Shown: positions 52,109-62,993, counted from the stretch's first letter. The stretch: 63,751 nt of DNA from Nitrospirota bacterium (GCA_016234115.1 JACRHD010000066.1:1-63751); one strand, 5' to 3'. A program made the numbers and translations. Notes: generated by a model from the sequence alone, not told the origin.

Positions 52109-52318
52109 TCTAACTCCTCTCTTCCTGTTCCTGTTTCCTGTCTTCTTTATCGGAATGCCGGAAGAAAAGCTTTAGGATTTCATTTATGGAAACCCCGGAA
52201 GGCGCGGAGAATTAATACTGTGTCAGTCTGCTGTCTCCGGGAAGCGCGGATATTCTACAAAGAAGGGTGTAAAATGCTAAAATAATTCGGCCTGAATTTT
52301 ATCGGGCCGTCATAACGT

Positions 52319-55300
52319 ATGAATATAATCCATTTTTACAGAACCCCTGTCCTGTCAGAGGACAAGAAGAGTGCCCTTCTGTCAGTCGTGAGGCAGAGGG
52401 CGTTTGCCGGCGTTGCGGACATCAGGACCGAGTACTGCTTTAATATAGAGACGGCGTCCCGGCTTTCACATGATGAGATGCGGGTCCTCCGCTGGCTGCT
52501 TTCCGAGACATTTGAGCAGGAGAAATTTTCTGACAGAAGTTTCTTTACTCCGGACTCTGAATCCCGAACTCTGTTAGAGGTCGGTCCAAGGATGAATTTT
52601 ACCACCGCCTGGTCGACAAATGCCGTCGCTGTCTGCGGGGCCTGCGGGCTTGACAAGATAACAAGGATTGAACGCTCACGCAGGTATGAGTTTACTTTTA
52701 CAGAAGATACTTCCCATGAACATACGAATGATTTTTACTCGTCACTCGTCACTCGTCACTCGTCACTTCTTTTCGACCGTATGACAGAATGCCCGTATTC
52801 GGGTCCGCTTGAAACATTTGAGACAGGAATAAAGCCTGAACCTGTTTTCACCCTGCCGTTGATTGAAGGCGGTCCGGATGTCCTGCGAAAGCTCAACCGC
52901 GAGATGGGGCTTGGCTTTGATGACTGGGACATAGATTATTACTATAATCTGTTCGTCCGCGACATCGGCAGGAACCCTACCAATGTGGAATGCTTTGACC
53001 TGAGCCAGTCGAACAGCGAGCACTCACGCCACTGGTTTTTCAAGGGCAAACTCGTCATTGATGATATAGAAATGCCCCTGAATCTTATCGAGATCGTCAA
53101 ACATCCACTCGATCTGAACCGGAACAACAGTGTGATCGCATTTTGTGACAATTCATCCTCAATAAGAGGATATAATGTACAGACGATAATTCCGGAAAAC
53201 CCTTCAGCCCCTTCGCGGTTTAATAAGGCCGGCCTTCAATATGATGTTATTTTTACTGCTGAAACACACAATTTTCCAAGCGGCGTCGCGCCGTTTCCAG
53301 GCGCTGAAACCGGCACCGGAGGGAGGATCCGCGATGTACAGGCCACAGGCAGAGGCGGACTGGTAATAGCTGGCACGGCTGCATACTGTGTAGGCAATCT
53401 TTTAATCCCCGATTATGAACTGCCGTGGGAGGACAGGTCCTTTCATTATCCCTCCAATCTGGCTTCTCCGCTTGAGATCGAAATCCAGGCGTCCAACGGC
53501 GCCTCCGACTACGGCAACAAATTCGGCGAACCTGTTATACAGGGGTTTACCCGATCATTCGGCATGAGATTGCCAAACGGAGAACGCTATGAATGGATTA
53601 AACCGATTATGTTTACCGGCGGCATAGGGCAAATGGATGCGCGCCACGTTGAAAAAGGCGGGCCGCGGAAAGGAATGCTCGTAGTAAAGATCGGCGGGCC
53701 TGCATACCGGATAGGGATCGGCGGAGGCGCCGCCTCGAGCATGATTCAGGGTGAAAATATCGCCGAGCTCGATTTTAACGCCGTCCAGCGTGGCGATGCG
53801 GAGATGGAGCAGAAGATGAACAGGGTCCTGCGGGCCTGCGTTGAAATGGGAGACGCCAATCCGGTTATCAGCATTCATGACCAGGGGGCGGGGGGGAACT
53901 GTAATGTTGTAAAAGAGATTATTTATCCTGCCGGGGCGAAGATAGAGGTCAGAAAAATACAGCTCGGCGACAAGACCCTTTCAGTCCTTGAAATATGGGG
54001 CGCTGAATATCAGGAACAAAATGCGCTGCTGTTAACGCTGGAGGGCGTCGGGCTTTTTGAAACGATGTGCGCTCGGGAAAAAGTCCCATTTGCGGTAATC
54101 GGCAACATAACCGGCGATGGTTATATTGTTTTGTATGATGAAACCGATGGGAGTACGCCCGTTAACCTTTCGCTGAAGAAGATTTTGGGCGATATGCCGC
54201 AGAAGACATTTTATCTGAATCGTATTCCAATGAAACCTGAACCCTTGCTTCTGCCGGACAATATCACTGTAAGAGAAGCGCTTGAAAGAGTGCTGCGTCT
54301 GGTATCGGTCGGCTCGAAGAGATTCCTTACGAACAAGGTTGACCGGAGCGTTACAGGTCTTATCGCACGGCAGCAGTGTGCAGGGCCTCTGCAGCTCACG
54401 GTTTCGGACGTTGCAGTGATCGCGCAGAGTCATTTCAGTCTGACAGGGGCCGCGATTTCCGTGGGAGAACAGCCCATAAAAACCCTGCTTGATCCCGCGG
54501 CTATGGCCCGAATGAGTCTTGGTGAAGCATTAACAAACATAGTTTGGGCGAGGATCAGCTCCCTTGAAGACATCAAATGCTCCGGCAACTGGATGTGGGC
54601 CGCCAAGCTTCCGGGGGAAGGCGCAAAGCTCTATGACGCGGCGGTGGCCCTGGGCGACATTTTGACCAGACTCGGTATCGCCATCGACGGAGGGAAGGAC
54701 AGCCTCTCAATGGCTGCCCAGGTAAAGGATGAATCCGGCAAGACGGAAACCGTTAAATCTCCCGGCACTCTCGTTGTCTCCGCTTATGCTACATGCCCCG
54801 ACATAACAAAAGTAATTACTCCTGATATAAAACAGCCGGGCAAAAGTAAACTTATATATATCGACCTTGGAAACGGGAGAAGCCGCCTCGGCGGAAGCGC
54901 CCTGGCGCAGGTGTACAATCAGATCGGAAGCGACTCTCCCGATGTTGACGATACGGGTTTGCTTAGGCGCTCTTTCAACGCAGTGCAGCGGCTTATTGAC
55001 GGGGATTTAATCCTTGCCGGCCATGACAGGAGCGATGGCGGCTTAATAACTGCACTGCTTGAAATGGCTTTTTCAGGGAATTGCGGAATAGAGATAGAGT
55101 TCAGAGTTCAGAGTTCAGAGTTCAGAGTAAAAGATAAAATAGCGCTCCTGTTCTCGGAAGAATTGGGAATGGTAATAGAATACCTACCTGAAAGGGAAGG
55201 AGAAATTATTTCGGTGCTTAATAATTTTGAGGTCCCTTGTCAAATACTGGGCAGAAGCTTAGAAGAAAAAAGGATCAAACTTGAACTCCAAACTCCAAAC

Positions 55301-56296
55301 TCTGAACTCCAAACTTTGCTCGACGAAGACATGAGGGTCTTGCGGGGCATATGGGAGGAGACGAGTTATCAACTGGAGCGTTTTCAGGTCGGTCCTTCAT
55401 GCGCGGTGGAAGAGAAGGAAAACATATATGACAGAAAAGGCCCTGAATTTATGCTGACCTTTACTCCTGCAGACACGCCGCTACATTTGCTTGAAAGCAG
55501 TGCAAAACCGAAAGTTGCCGTAATCCGCGAAGAGGGCAGTAACAGCGACAGGGAAATGACGTCGGCATTCTATCATGCCGGGTTTGAACCGTGGGACGTG
55601 ACAATGACGGATTTTATGGAGGGCAAGGTCAGGTCCGGAGATTTCAGAGGAATGGCATTTGTCGGCGGTTTCAGCTATGCGGACGTATTGGATTCCGCAA
55701 AGGGCTGGGCAGGCGTAATACGCTTCAATAAAGGGATATGGGATGAGTTTCAGGATTTCTATAATAGACGGGATACCTTCAGCCTCGGCGTGTGCAACGG
55801 ATGCCAGCTTATGGCTCTGCTTGGATGGGTACCATGGCAGGGGATCGATAATACGAAACAGCCGAGGTTCATTCATAACTCATCCGGACGCTTTGAATCA
55901 CGCTTCTCAACGGTAAAAATTTTGCCGAGCCCTTCAATTATGCTGAAAGGTATGGAAGGCTCTGTAACAGGTATATGGGTTGCGCATGGCGAAGGAAGGG
56001 CTTATTTTCCTGATAATGACATGCTGGAAAAAATAGAAAAAGATGACCTTGCCCCGGTGCGTTACGTAGACGACAAGAGCGAGATCAGCATGAAATATCC
56101 ATTCAATCCGAATGGTTCCGCACTCGGCATTGCCGCCCTGTGTTCTCCTGACGGAAGACATCTTGCCATAATGCCTCATCCCGAGAGGACATTTCTAAAA
56201 TGGCAGTGGCCATGGATGCCTGAGAAATGGCGGCAGGATATCAAGACATCGCCATGGCTGAAGATGTTTCAAAATGCCAGGCAATGGTGCGGGTAA
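52319..56296 (+). CDS. purL: Phosphoribosylformylglycinamidine synthase, single-chain
   Basis: Converts FGAR to FGAM in purine synthesis. At 1325 aa this is the large single-chain form with its own glutaminase. HNFPSGVAPFPGAETGTGGR near residue 318 is the ATP/substrate loop. The second AIRS-like half includes GRSRLGGSALAQ and DRSDGGLITALLEMAF. The C-terminal glutaminase shows GFSYADVLDSAKGWAG, the catalytic Cys in GVCNGCQLMALLGW near 1160, and PHPERTF near 1300. Three heptad arrays are built in: residues 140-150 ([10 protein letters not shown]), 926-937 (FRVQSSEFRV) and 987-1000 (LQTPNSELQT). All lie between conserved blocks, so function is probably kept. Confidence 0.96.
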   Translation: MNIIHFYRTPVLSEDKKSALLSVVRQRAFAGVADIRTEYCFNIETASRLSHDEMRVLRWLLSETFEQEKFSDRSFFTPDSESRTLLEVGPRMNFTTAWSTNAVAVCGACGLDKITRIERSRRYEFTFTEDTSHEHTNDFYSSLVTRHSSLLFDRMTECPYSGPLETFETGIKPEPVFTLPLIEGGPDVLRKLNREMGLGFDDWDIDYYYNLFVRDIGRNPTNVECFDLSQSNSEHSRHWFFKGKLVIDDIEMPLNLIEIVKHPLDLNRNNSVIAFCDNSSSIRGYNVQTIIPENPSAPSRFNKAGLQYDVIFTAETHNFPSGVAPFPGAETGTGGRIRDVQATGRGGLVIAGTAAYCVGNLLIPDYELPWEDRSFHYPSNLASPLEIEIQASNGASDYGNKFGEPVIQGFTRSFGMRLPNGERYEWIKPIMFTGGIGQMDARHVEKGGPRKGMLVVKIGGPAYRIGIGGGAASSMIQGENIAELDFNAVQRGDAEMEQKMNRVLRACVEMGDANPVISIHDQGAGGNCNVVKEIIYPAGAKIEVRKIQLGDKTLSVLEIWGAEYQEQNALLLTLEGVGLFETMCAREKVPFAVIGNITGDGYIVLYDETDGSTPVNLSLKKILGDMPQKTFYLNRIPMKPEPLLLPDNITVREALERVLRLVSVGSKRFLTNKVDRSVTGLIARQQCAGPLQLTVSDVAVIAQSHFSLTGAAISVGEQPIKTLLDPAAMARMSLGEALTNIVWARISSLEDIKCSGNWMWAAKLPGEGAKLYDAAVALGDILTRLGIAIDGGKDSLSMAAQVKDESGKTETVKSPGTLVVSAYATCPDITKVITPDIKQPGKSKLIYIDLGNGRSRLGGSALAQVYNQIGSDSPDVDDTGLLRRSFNAVQRLIDGDLILAGHDRSDGGLITALLEMAFSGNCGIEIEFRVQSSEFRVKDKIALLFSEELGMVIEYLPEREGEIISVLNNFEVPCQILGRSLEEKRIKLELQTPNSELQTLLDEDMRVLRGIWEETSYQLERFQVGPSCAVEEKENIYDRKGPEFMLTFTPADTPLHLLESSAKPKVAVIREEGSNSDREMTSAFYHAGFEPWDVTMTDFMEGKVRSGDFRGMAFVGGFSYADVLDSAKGWAGVIRFNKGIWDEFQDFYNRRDTFSLGVCNGCQLMALLGWVPWQGIDNTKQPRFIHNSSGRFESRFSTVKILPSPSIMLKGMEGSVTGIWVAHGEGRAYFPDNDMLEKIEKDDLAPVRYVDDKSEISMKYPFNPNGSALGIAALCSPDGRHLAIMPHPERTFLKWQWPWMPEKWRQDIKTSPWLKMFQNARQWCG
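52736..52769. repeat. Heptanucleotide array 1 inside purL
   Basis: TCACTCG units, four to five copies, encoding [10 protein letters not shown]. Confidence 0.92.
55096..55130. repeat. Heptanucleotide array 2 inside purL
   Basis: GAGTTCA repeated four times almost perfectly, encoding EFRVQSS. Complementary in polarity to the array at 55279-55317. Confidence 0.92.
55279..55317. repeat. Heptanucleotide array 3 inside purL
   Basis: GAACTCC, AAACTCC, AAACTCT, GAACTCC, AAACTTT, encoding ELQTPNSELQT. Confidence 0.92.
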
Positions 56297-56410
56297 ACAG
56301 GAAGCAGATTGGCGCAGATATTGGGCGGCAAGTCGTATCAGGTGATCAACCGGTCGAGTCCGAATTTTGAATTGAAGCCGTTAAGAAATATTTAATGGAA
56401 ATGTTATACT

Positions 56411-57895
56411 ATGACTGCCAGATTTAAATCTACTTTAATGAATAAACCACAACAGGTAAATATAACAAGTTCCAACTCTTCACTACCGTCTTCCGACAAG
56501 TTCCACGATGAATGCGGGGTTTTTGGCATTTATGGACACAGAGAGGCCGCAAACCTGACCTATCTCGGGCTTCATGCCCTTCAACACAGGGGACAGGAAG
56601 GCGCGGGCATATGCACTTCAGATGGAAGGCAGCTTTATGTTGAAAAATCAATGGGACTTGTTACCGATATCTTCACCGAAAAGAGGTTGAAACGTCTGCC
56701 GGGAGAGATCGCCATAGGCCATAACCGCTACTCCACGGCAGGCTCAAGCTCGCTGAAGAATGTCCAGCCTCTTATGGTGAATTTTTCCCTCGGATCGCTT
56801 GCAATCGCACATAACGGCAATCTCGTAAATGCTTTGGAATTAAGAAACGAACTTGAGGCAAAAGGAGCGATATTTCAGTCAACGTCAGACAGCGAAGTGA
56901 TTGTCCACCTGATTGCAAATTCACGGGCAGGGGGACTTTACGAACGACTCATTGAGGCAGCCAAGGCCGTCTCCGGCGCATTCAGTCTCCTTTTAATGAC
57001 TGAACATGAGCTTATAGCAGTTCGGGACCCCTATGGCTTCAGACCTCTGAGCATCGGCAGATATGACGGGGCATACGTCGTTGCTTCCGAAACATGCGCG
57101 TTCGACCTGATAGGCGCAAAATATGTGAGAGATGTTGAGCCGGGAGAGATGGTAATTATCAATGAAAATGGGATTAATTCCATGAAGCCGCTGCATTCCC
57201 CGAGACTTGCCCATTGCATCTTCGAATTTATATATTTTTCCAGACCCGACAGCAATATATTTGACAACATCAATGTTGACGCTGTAAGAAAAGAGCTGGG
57301 CCGTCAGCTTGCAAGGGAAAGTCATATTGACGCCGATGTCGTCATTCCCGTGCCTGATTCAGGGGTCCCTTCCGCTCTCGGGTACGCAGTGGAGAGTGGA
57401 GTACCCTTTGACTTCGGATTAATAAGAAATCACTATGTGGGCAGGACGTTTATTGAACCGCAGCAGTCGATACGCCATTTTGGGGTGAAGATAAAATTGA
57501 ATCCTGTTCGGAAGCTTCTTGAAGGCAAACGTGTTTTAGTGATTGATGATTCCATTGTGAGGGGAACTACCAGCAAAAAGATTGTAAAGATGATAAGGGA
57601 AGGCGGGGGAGCCAAAGAAGTGCATATGAGGATAAGCTCTCCGCCGACTATCGGGCCCTGTTTCTACGGCATTGACACGCCTACCAGAAAGGAACTGATA
57701 GCGTCAACGCACACGGTTGACGAGATCAGAAAGTATATTACAGCCGATACATTGCAGTATTTAAGTCTTGAAGGGCTGTTGAAAGTAGTGCCGAATCCTG
57801 AAAGATTCTGCACGGCGTGCTTTGACGATAACTACCCGCTTCTGACGCGTCAGGAAAAAATCGAGCAGATGGAGCTTTTTCTGTCGGGCTCTTAG
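56411..57895 (+). CDS. purF: Amidophosphoribosyltransferase
   Basis: First committed step of purine synthesis. The Ntn-type glutaminase begins at the Cys of [20 protein letters not shown]; the preceding 30 or so residues would be removed as a propeptide. [14 protein letters not shown] and [10 protein letters not shown] follow. The PRPP site is [20 protein letters not shown] near residue 375. Paired cysteines near the end ([11 protein letters not shown]) and in the FYGIDTP region fit the Fe-S type enzyme. An in-frame ATG at 56438 is an alternative start. It follows purL after 114 bp, and its stop overlaps the convergent pilin gene by four bases. Confidence 0.97.
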   Translation: MTARFKSTLMNKPQQVNITSSNSSLPSSDKFHDECGVFGIYGHREAANLTYLGLHALQHRGQEGAGICTSDGRQLYVEKSMGLVTDIFTEKRLKRLPGEIAIGHNRYSTAGSSSLKNVQPLMVNFSLGSLAIAHNGNLVNALELRNELEAKGAIFQSTSDSEVIVHLIANSRAGGLYERLIEAAKAVSGAFSLLLMTEHELIAVRDPYGFRPLSIGRYDGAYVVASETCAFDLIGAKYVRDVEPGEMVIINENGINSMKPLHSPRLAHCIFEFIYFSRPDSNIFDNINVDAVRKELGRQLARESHIDADVVIPVPDSGVPSALGYAVESGVPFDFGLIRNHYVGRTFIEPQQSIRHFGVKIKLNPVRKLLEGKRVLVIDDSIVRGTTSKKIVKMIREGGGAKEVHMRISSPPTIGPCFYGIDTPTRKELIASTHTVDEIRKYITADTLQYLSLEGLLKVVPNPERFCTACFDDNYPLLTRQEKIEQMELFLSGS

Positions 57896-58329
57896 AAGTT
57901 TTTATTGTTATTGCAGTCTATATTAAAGGTGTCTCCGGCTACTCTCATACCGTCTACCCCTGTTGCTATCGCATGAAAGCACGGTGTCTGTGCAACACCG
58001 TTAATATCCTGATTCGCCACAATTCTGTAGGCAAAGTTCGTTCCGGCGCCTGGTTGAAAACCGGGGATAACAGCCTGGATCGCAGCAATATTGGCATCAC
58101 GAATTGCCGCAGCAGACCCTGCCGCCCCGGCGCTCACCGTGTAAGCTGCATTCTCAGAAAAGAACTGCTCTTCCAAAAGCCGCAGGGCCTCAAGATTTGT
58201 ATACGCTTCTGCCCTTGATGCGTTTCTCTGCTGTCCGACATAGGCAGGAATGGCGATAGCTGCGAGAATGCCGATGATTGCAAGAACTATGATTAATTCA
58301 CTTAGAGTAAATCCGTTGTTTTTTTTCAT
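57892..58329 (-). CDS. Type IV pilin-like protein 1
   Basis: A 145-aa prepilin. The leader MKKNNG is followed by the class III signal [19 protein letters not shown]; it has Ser where most pilins have Ile before Glu5. The mature body shows [20 protein letters not shown], common to PilA/PilE-like pilins, and a C-terminal Cys pair (CFHA..., DCNNN) that may form the D-loop disulphide. It is processed by PilD, which is not in the window. It lies downstream of a second pilin gene, with a strong terminator between them. Confidence 0.93.
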   Translation of the reverse strand: MKKNNGFTLSELIIVLAIIGILAAIAIPAYVGQQRNASRAEAYTNLEALRLLEEQFFSENAAYTVSAGAAGSAAAIRDANIAAIQAVIPGFQPGAGTNFAYRIVANQDINGVAQTPCFHAIATGVDGMRVAGDTFNIDCNNNKNF

Positions 58330-58365
58330 ATCATGACCCTATTAAACAGTTGTTGGATGAAGAAT

Positions 58366-58398
58366 AAAAAGGCCCAGATAATGATCTGGGCCTTTTTT
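58366..58398. terminator. Terminator between the two pilin genes
   Basis: AAAAAGGCCCAGAT, ATAATG-type loop, ATCTGGGCCTTTTTT. It ends transcription of the upstream pilin gene; the flanking A/T runs also allow the opposite direction. Confidence 0.9.
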
Positions 58399-58410
58399 AG
58401 ACAGCCAAGT

Positions 58411-58941
58411 TTAATCGGCGCTTATCATCTTATAGTAGATAACATTGGGAATGTTATCGCAAGCTGTAATCGAGATTTGGTTTGCTGTCTGTCCTACCGT
58501 GATCGCGCCATTATTTGCACATGCTCCCGGTGCGGGATCCACGGCAGCGGCAGCAACCCATAACGGATTAACATTATTCCAGGGTGAATTCTCAGTGCCG
58601 GCAAGGTTTCGTGCGGCAACATATTGGGCTGCCACAATTCCAGGAAGTGCATCGTTTCGAAGATCTCCACTTGCCAGACTTGACATCCCGTCCCAGTTTG
58701 TATCGCATTCATAAAGCAAGGCACCCGGTCCGGTCTTAAGTGATGATGTAAGCCATGCTGCGATATCAGAACTTGCCGCCTCGGAAGCCCTTATTGTGCC
58801 ACCTTGTCTACCTCTTTCCTGCATACCGATATATCCCGGAATCGCGATAGCTGCCAGAATGCCGATGATGGCGACAACTACCAGCAATTCAATTAAGGTA
58901 AAACCTTTCTGTTCTCTGAGATTGTTTATTACTTTATGCAT
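58411..58941 (-). CDS. Type IV pilin-like protein 2
   Basis: A 176-aa prepilin. The leader MHKVINNLREQKG precedes [22 protein letters not shown], the canonical N-methylated helix with Glu5. The globular domain is Ala/Gly-rich (RGRQGGTIRASEAASSDIAAW) with Cys residues at YECDTNWDG, GACANNG and TACDNIP. AAGGAGGAAG precedes the ATG. It is more abundantly expressed than its neighbour if the terminator and strong ribosome-binding site are a guide (inference). Possibly the major pilin. Confidence 0.93.
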   Translation of the reverse strand: MHKVINNLREQKGFTLIELLVVVAIIGILAAIAIPGYIGMQERGRQGGTIRASEAASSDIAAWLTSSLKTGPGALLYECDTNWDGMSSLASGDLRNDALPGIVAAQYVAARNLAGTENSPWNNVNPLWVAAAAVDPAPGACANNGAITVGQTANQISITACDNIPNVIYYKMISAD

Positions 58942-59253
58942 TTACTTCCTCCTTAAAGTTTATTTCGGGTCATATGACCTGGTTTACTGAAGGTAACCAC
59001 CTTTTTTACTGCTTAGATCACCACCTCCTCTTATTGAGACTGAACAGTTACCTGCTTTGTATTGAAGGTAAATGCATTTTCTATACCACTTGTCAACTTC
59101 CCAATAAAGTCAATACTTGCAAGGAGTTATGTGTCTGCTGATTATGAATAAGCATAAATAATTTAAACAATATGTCGCAACTGACGTTATTTGTCAGTTC
59201 CCGGGCTGCATTTGATATTGACAATAATTGCTTTTTTAATTAATTTAACTCCG
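58942..59253. other. Divergent intergenic region, pilin and ABC importer
   Basis: 312 bp, AT-rich. It must hold the promoters of the pilin gene (minus) and the peptide importer (plus). A TTG-started extension of the binding-protein frame to 59191 lacks a ribosome-binding site. I see no repeat, hairpin or other gene. Confidence 0.5.
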
Positions 59254-60906
59254 ATGAGTGGCCGATCTATCAAAACAAAACTGTACATTCTGTTTACAAT
59301 AATGGCGGTTATTTTTCAAGGAAATGAAGGCTTAGCATCTCATGAACCTGCAGACATCGTTGATATTTCTGACCAACCGACATACGGAGATGCCCTGATT
59401 ACAGGTTCTATCGGTGAGCCGAGCGTTCTTATGCCCATGCTCGCCGGGGACAGCGCTTCTCATGATGTTGCCGGGTTGATCTTTAACGGCCTTGTGAAAT
59501 ATGACACGGATCTCGGTGTAATCGGGGACCTTGCGGAATCATGGGATATTTCACCGGATGGGCTGATAATTACATTTCATCTGAAAAAAAATGTGAAATG
59601 GACCGACGGCGTCGAGTTCACTGCGGATGATGTTATGTTCGGGTATAAAACAATCATTGATGATAAAACCCCCACGCCGTATAAGGAAGATTATCTCCAG
59701 GTCAAAAAAGCCGAGGTCCTCGACAGATATACTTTCAGAGTAACTTATGGGAAACCCTTTGCTCCCTCGCTTACGACATGGGGCAATTTAGTTGTTCTGC
59801 CCAAACATCTGCTCGAAGGGAAAGATATAACAAAAAGTGATCTGACAAGAAAGCCGGTGGGTATGGGGCCGTACTTTTTAAATAAGTGGACTTCGGGACA
59901 GGAGGTTGTTCTGGATTCAAACAAGACATATTTTGAAGGAAGACCTTATATAGATAGATACATCTACAAAATAATCCCTGACTCGGCGACAATGTTTCTT
60001 GAACTGCAGGCCGGCGGGATCGACATGATGGGATTGACCCCGATTCAGTATACAAAGCAGACGGATACGGATTTTTTCAGGAACAATTTTCAGAGATACC
60101 GTTACCCGCAGTTTTCTTATACTTATATGGGATTTAATCTGAAGCATCCCTGGTTTAAAGATAAACGCGTGAGGCAGGCCATAGCGCATTCAATAGATAA
60201 AAGCGAGATCGTTGACGTGGTTCTGTTCGGACTCGGAAGCCCTTCCACCGGGCCGTATGTCCCTAATACCTGGCCATACAATCCTGATGTCAGGAAGTAC
60301 GCATATGATCTGAAGACGGCGAGACATCTTCTTGCAGAAGCTGGATGGGTAGATACGGACGGAGATGGAATCCTTGAGAAGGACGGAAGATCGTTTGAAT
60401 TTACTATCCTGACCAATCAGGGCAACAACCTAAGAATTAATACGGCGACTATTATTCAGTGGCGACTTGCCAAGATAGGAATAAAAGTAAATGTGAGGGC
60501 GGTTGAATGGAGCACATTTATTAATGAATTTGTGGATAAAAGACGTTTTGAGGTTGTGATACTCGGATGGAGCATTGGTATAGATCCTGATCAATTTGAC
60601 ATATGGCATTCAAGTAAAACGAAAGAAAAGGAATTTAATTTTGTCAGCTACAGCAATGCCGCAGTAGATGACCTGCTGGAAAAGGGCAGGAGGACATTCA
60701 ACATTGAGGAAAGGAAAAAGGCTTACTTCAGGATACAGGAAATACTTGCTGAGGAGCTGCCTTATATTTTTTTGTATGTCCCGGACGCAACGCCTGTCGT
60801 GCATTCGAGGATTAAAGGCATAAAACCCACGACAATCGGAATAAGCTATAATCTTTACAAGTGGTATGTGCCTAAGGGCCTGCAGAAACACAGGATAGAA
60901 CAATGA
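59254..60906 (+). CDS. Peptide ABC transporter substrate-binding protein
   Basis: A 550-aa family 5 (DppA/OppA-like) binding protein. A signal peptide ([17 protein letters not shown]) starts at the ATG at 59254. The body has [39 protein letters not shown] and [20 protein letters not shown], the family signature (about residues 95-130), then [20 protein letters not shown]. It delivers peptides or another ligand to the permeases encoded directly downstream. The ribosome-binding site is weak, so the start is provisional. The ligand is unknown. Confidence 0.9.
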   Translation: MSGRSIKTKLYILFTIMAVIFQGNEGLASHEPADIVDISDQPTYGDALITGSIGEPSVLMPMLAGDSASHDVAGLIFNGLVKYDTDLGVIGDLAESWDISPDGLIITFHLKKNVKWTDGVEFTADDVMFGYKTIIDDKTPTPYKEDYLQVKKAEVLDRYTFRVTYGKPFAPSLTTWGNLVVLPKHLLEGKDITKSDLTRKPVGMGPYFLNKWTSGQEVVLDSNKTYFEGRPYIDRYIYKIIPDSATMFLELQAGGIDMMGLTPIQYTKQTDTDFFRNNFQRYRYPQFSYTYMGFNLKHPWFKDKRVRQAIAHSIDKSEIVDVVLFGLGSPSTGPYVPNTWPYNPDVRKYAYDLKTARHLLAEAGWVDTDGDGILEKDGRSFEFTILTNQGNNLRINTATIIQWRLAKIGIKVNVRAVEWSTFINEFVDKRRFEVVILGWSIGIDPDQFDIWHSSKTKEKEFNFVSYSNAAVDDLLEKGRRTFNIEERKKAYFRIQEILAEELPYIFLYVPDATPVVHSRIKGIKPTTIGISYNLYKWYVPKGLQKHRIEQ

Positions 60907-60913
60907 AGGTCAT

Positions 60914-61912
60914 ATGTTAACTTATCTTGTCAAACGGCTTCTTGAAATGATCCCGACCCTGCTCGGCATTACTCTTATCTCTTTTTTCATAATCCATCTT
61001 GCGCCCGGCAAGCCTACCGATGTTCTTGCGGAGCTGAACCCCAAGATTACCCCTGAAGCCAGAGAAAAACTTGAAAAATACTACGGCCTCGACAAACCGA
61101 TAATAGTCCAGTACGGCATGTGGGTGAAAAGGGTCGTCGGGTTTGATTTCGGCGAATCTTTTTCAACCGACAGGAGGCCTGTTATGGAAAAAATATGGGA
61201 CACAAAACAGCCTCTTCTTGAGAGACGTCTGTTTATTACATTCATGCTCAATCTGCTCTCCATGTTTATTATCCTCATGATAGCGATACCGTTGGGTATT
61301 TCTTCCGCCACACACCAATACTCACTTTTTGACAAGATTACGACTCTTGTTGTATTTACGGGGTTCGCCATGCCGGCATTCTGGTTTGCATTGCTTCTGA
61401 TGCTTTTTTTCGGCATACATCTGCACTGGCTTCCTATATCCGGACTCAAGTCTGTGAATTATGAATCACTTCCTCTCGCCGGGCAAATATGGGACAGGGT
61501 CAGACACCTTATTCTTCCTATCTTCGTCTCGGCTTTTACCGGCCTTGCAGCAGACTCAAGGTATATGAGAAGCAGCATGCTTGAGGTCCTCAGGCAGGAC
61601 TATATTACGGCGGCCCGGGCAAAAGGGTTGCCTGAAAGAACGGTCATATATAAGCATGCCCTCAAGAACGCCTTGCTGCCGATCATTACAATAATGGGAC
61701 TTTCCGTTCCGGGATTAATCGGAGGGAGCGTCATATTCGAAAACATCTTCGGCATACCTGGGATGGGGCAATTATTTTATGCGGGCGTTATGCAGAGGGA
61801 TTATCCTCTGGTTATGGGCATACTGACAGTAGGCGCAATATTGACGTTGACAGGCAACCTTCTGGCCGATATCGGTTACATGATTGCGGACCCGCGGATA
61901 AGGGCAAGGTGA
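60914..61912 (+). CDS. ABC transporter permease, DppB-like
   Basis: A 332-aa inner-membrane permease with six helices. The N-terminal [20 protein letters not shown] and the following [14 protein letters not shown] are typical of DppB/OppB. The coupling-helix EAA-like motif is [27 protein letters not shown] near residue 230. It starts eight bases after the binding-protein stop and ends four bases before the next permease, one operon. Confidence 0.95.
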   Translation: MLTYLVKRLLEMIPTLLGITLISFFIIHLAPGKPTDVLAELNPKITPEAREKLEKYYGLDKPIIVQYGMWVKRVVGFDFGESFSTDRRPVMEKIWDTKQPLLERRLFITFMLNLLSMFIILMIAIPLGISSATHQYSLFDKITTLVVFTGFAMPAFWFALLLMLFFGIHLHWLPISGLKSVNYESLPLAGQIWDRVRHLILPIFVSAFTGLAADSRYMRSSMLEVLRQDYITAARAKGLPERTVIYKHALKNALLPIITIMGLSVPGLIGGSVIFENIFGIPGMGQLFYAGVMQRDYPLVMGILTVGAILTLTGNLLADIGYMIADPRIRAR

Positions 61913-61916
61913 AGAT

Positions 61917-62768
61917 ATGAGCGCTTCGGGGGGAATATTCTGGAAAAGGTTTAAACGAAACAGGCTTGCCTTATGGGGCGGAATTGTTGTAATCGTCCTT
62001 TTCCTGATTGCGATATTTGCGGATATCCTTTCTCCGTTTGAACCTGATGCAATCGACAGAAGGCATATTCTCGAACCGCCGACAAGTTTGCACCCCCTGG
62101 GGACCGACGACCTCGGAAGAGACGTGCTTTCAAGAATGATATTCGGAAGCAGGATATCGCTTTCAGTGGGCTTTGTTGCGGTCGGCATAGCCTCAGTTAT
62201 CGGCATGATTTTCGGGGCGTTGGCGGGCTATTACGGCGGCTGGCCGGACAGGATAATCATGCGGTTCATTGATATCATGCTTTCAATTCCAACCTTTTTT
62301 CTCATCCTTGCGGTAATTGCCTTTATCGGGCCGAGTATATGGAATATTATGATTGTTATAGGAGTAACGTCGTGGATGGGAATTGCCCGTCTGGTGAGAG
62401 CAGAGTTTCTATCGCTCAAGGAGAGGGAGTTTGTACTTGCTGCACAGGCCATCGGGGCCGGCGACCTGAGAATAATTTTCGGGCACATTATGGTCAACAG
62501 CATGGCCCCGGTTTTTGTCTCAGCCATTCTCGGCGTGGCAAGCGCTATCCTTGTTGAATCAGCTCTCAGCTTCCTCGGCATAGGTATTCAGCCGCCGATT
62601 CCGAGCTGGGGTAATATTCTCACAATAGGCAAGGACAACCTCGAAATTGCTTGGTGGCTTTCGATTTTTCCCGGTATCGCGATTTTAGTAACCGGGCTTA
62701 GTTACTATCTTGTCGGCGAAGGTTTGAGGGATGCGCTTGACCCCCGCTTGCGCAGCGGGAGTAAATAA
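61917..62768 (+). CDS. ABC transporter permease, DppC-like
   Basis: A 283-aa permease. FKRNRLALWGGIVVIVLFLI gives the N-terminal helix, HPLGTDDLGRDVLSRMIFGSR near residue 60 is the DppC/OppC signature, and EFVLAAQAIGAGDLRIIFGH near 170 is the coupling motif. It is the last gene of the importer operon; the ATPase subunits are not found in the window and would have to be encoded elsewhere. A short GGGGGCG...CGCCC stem follows. Confidence 0.95.
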   Translation: MSASGGIFWKRFKRNRLALWGGIVVIVLFLIAIFADILSPFEPDAIDRRHILEPPTSLHPLGTDDLGRDVLSRMIFGSRISLSVGFVAVGIASVIGMIFGALAGYYGGWPDRIIMRFIDIMLSIPTFFLILAVIAFIGPSIWNIMIVIGVTSWMGIARLVRAEFLSLKEREFVLAAQAIGAGDLRIIFGHIMVNSMAPVFVSAILGVASAILVESALSFLGIGIQPPIPSWGNILTIGKDNLEIAWWLSIFPGIAILVTGLSYYLVGEGLRDALDPRLRSGSK

Positions 62769-62848
62769 CCCGGGGGCGGTTTTTTTCGCCCATCTGCTGA
62801 AACTACAGGCACTTGTAAAAGAAAAAAATCTTGTGTTATGATTACTGG

Positions 62849-62878
62849 TTGACCAAAACCTAATAAATCTTATATATT
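62849..62878 (+). promoter_or_regulatory. Probable promoter of the tRNA-tuf operon
   Basis: TTGACC and TATATT separated by 18 bp, a near-consensus sigma70-type promoter about 115 bp upstream of the first tRNA. Confidence 0.65.
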
Positions 62879-62993
62879 AACAGTTCCTAATATACGGGTT
62901 TTGGAATTAAAGTTAAATGACGCTTCAGCGGAACCTGAAAAGAGGGCTCCGGTTAAGTGTATTTTTGCGTTTGGATGAGACAGTGATTGGGAC

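Noticed and set aside
59191-59253. TTG-initiated longer substrate-binding protein
   Set aside because: The extension gives a second hydrophobic stretch before a good signal peptide and has no Shine-Dalgarno.
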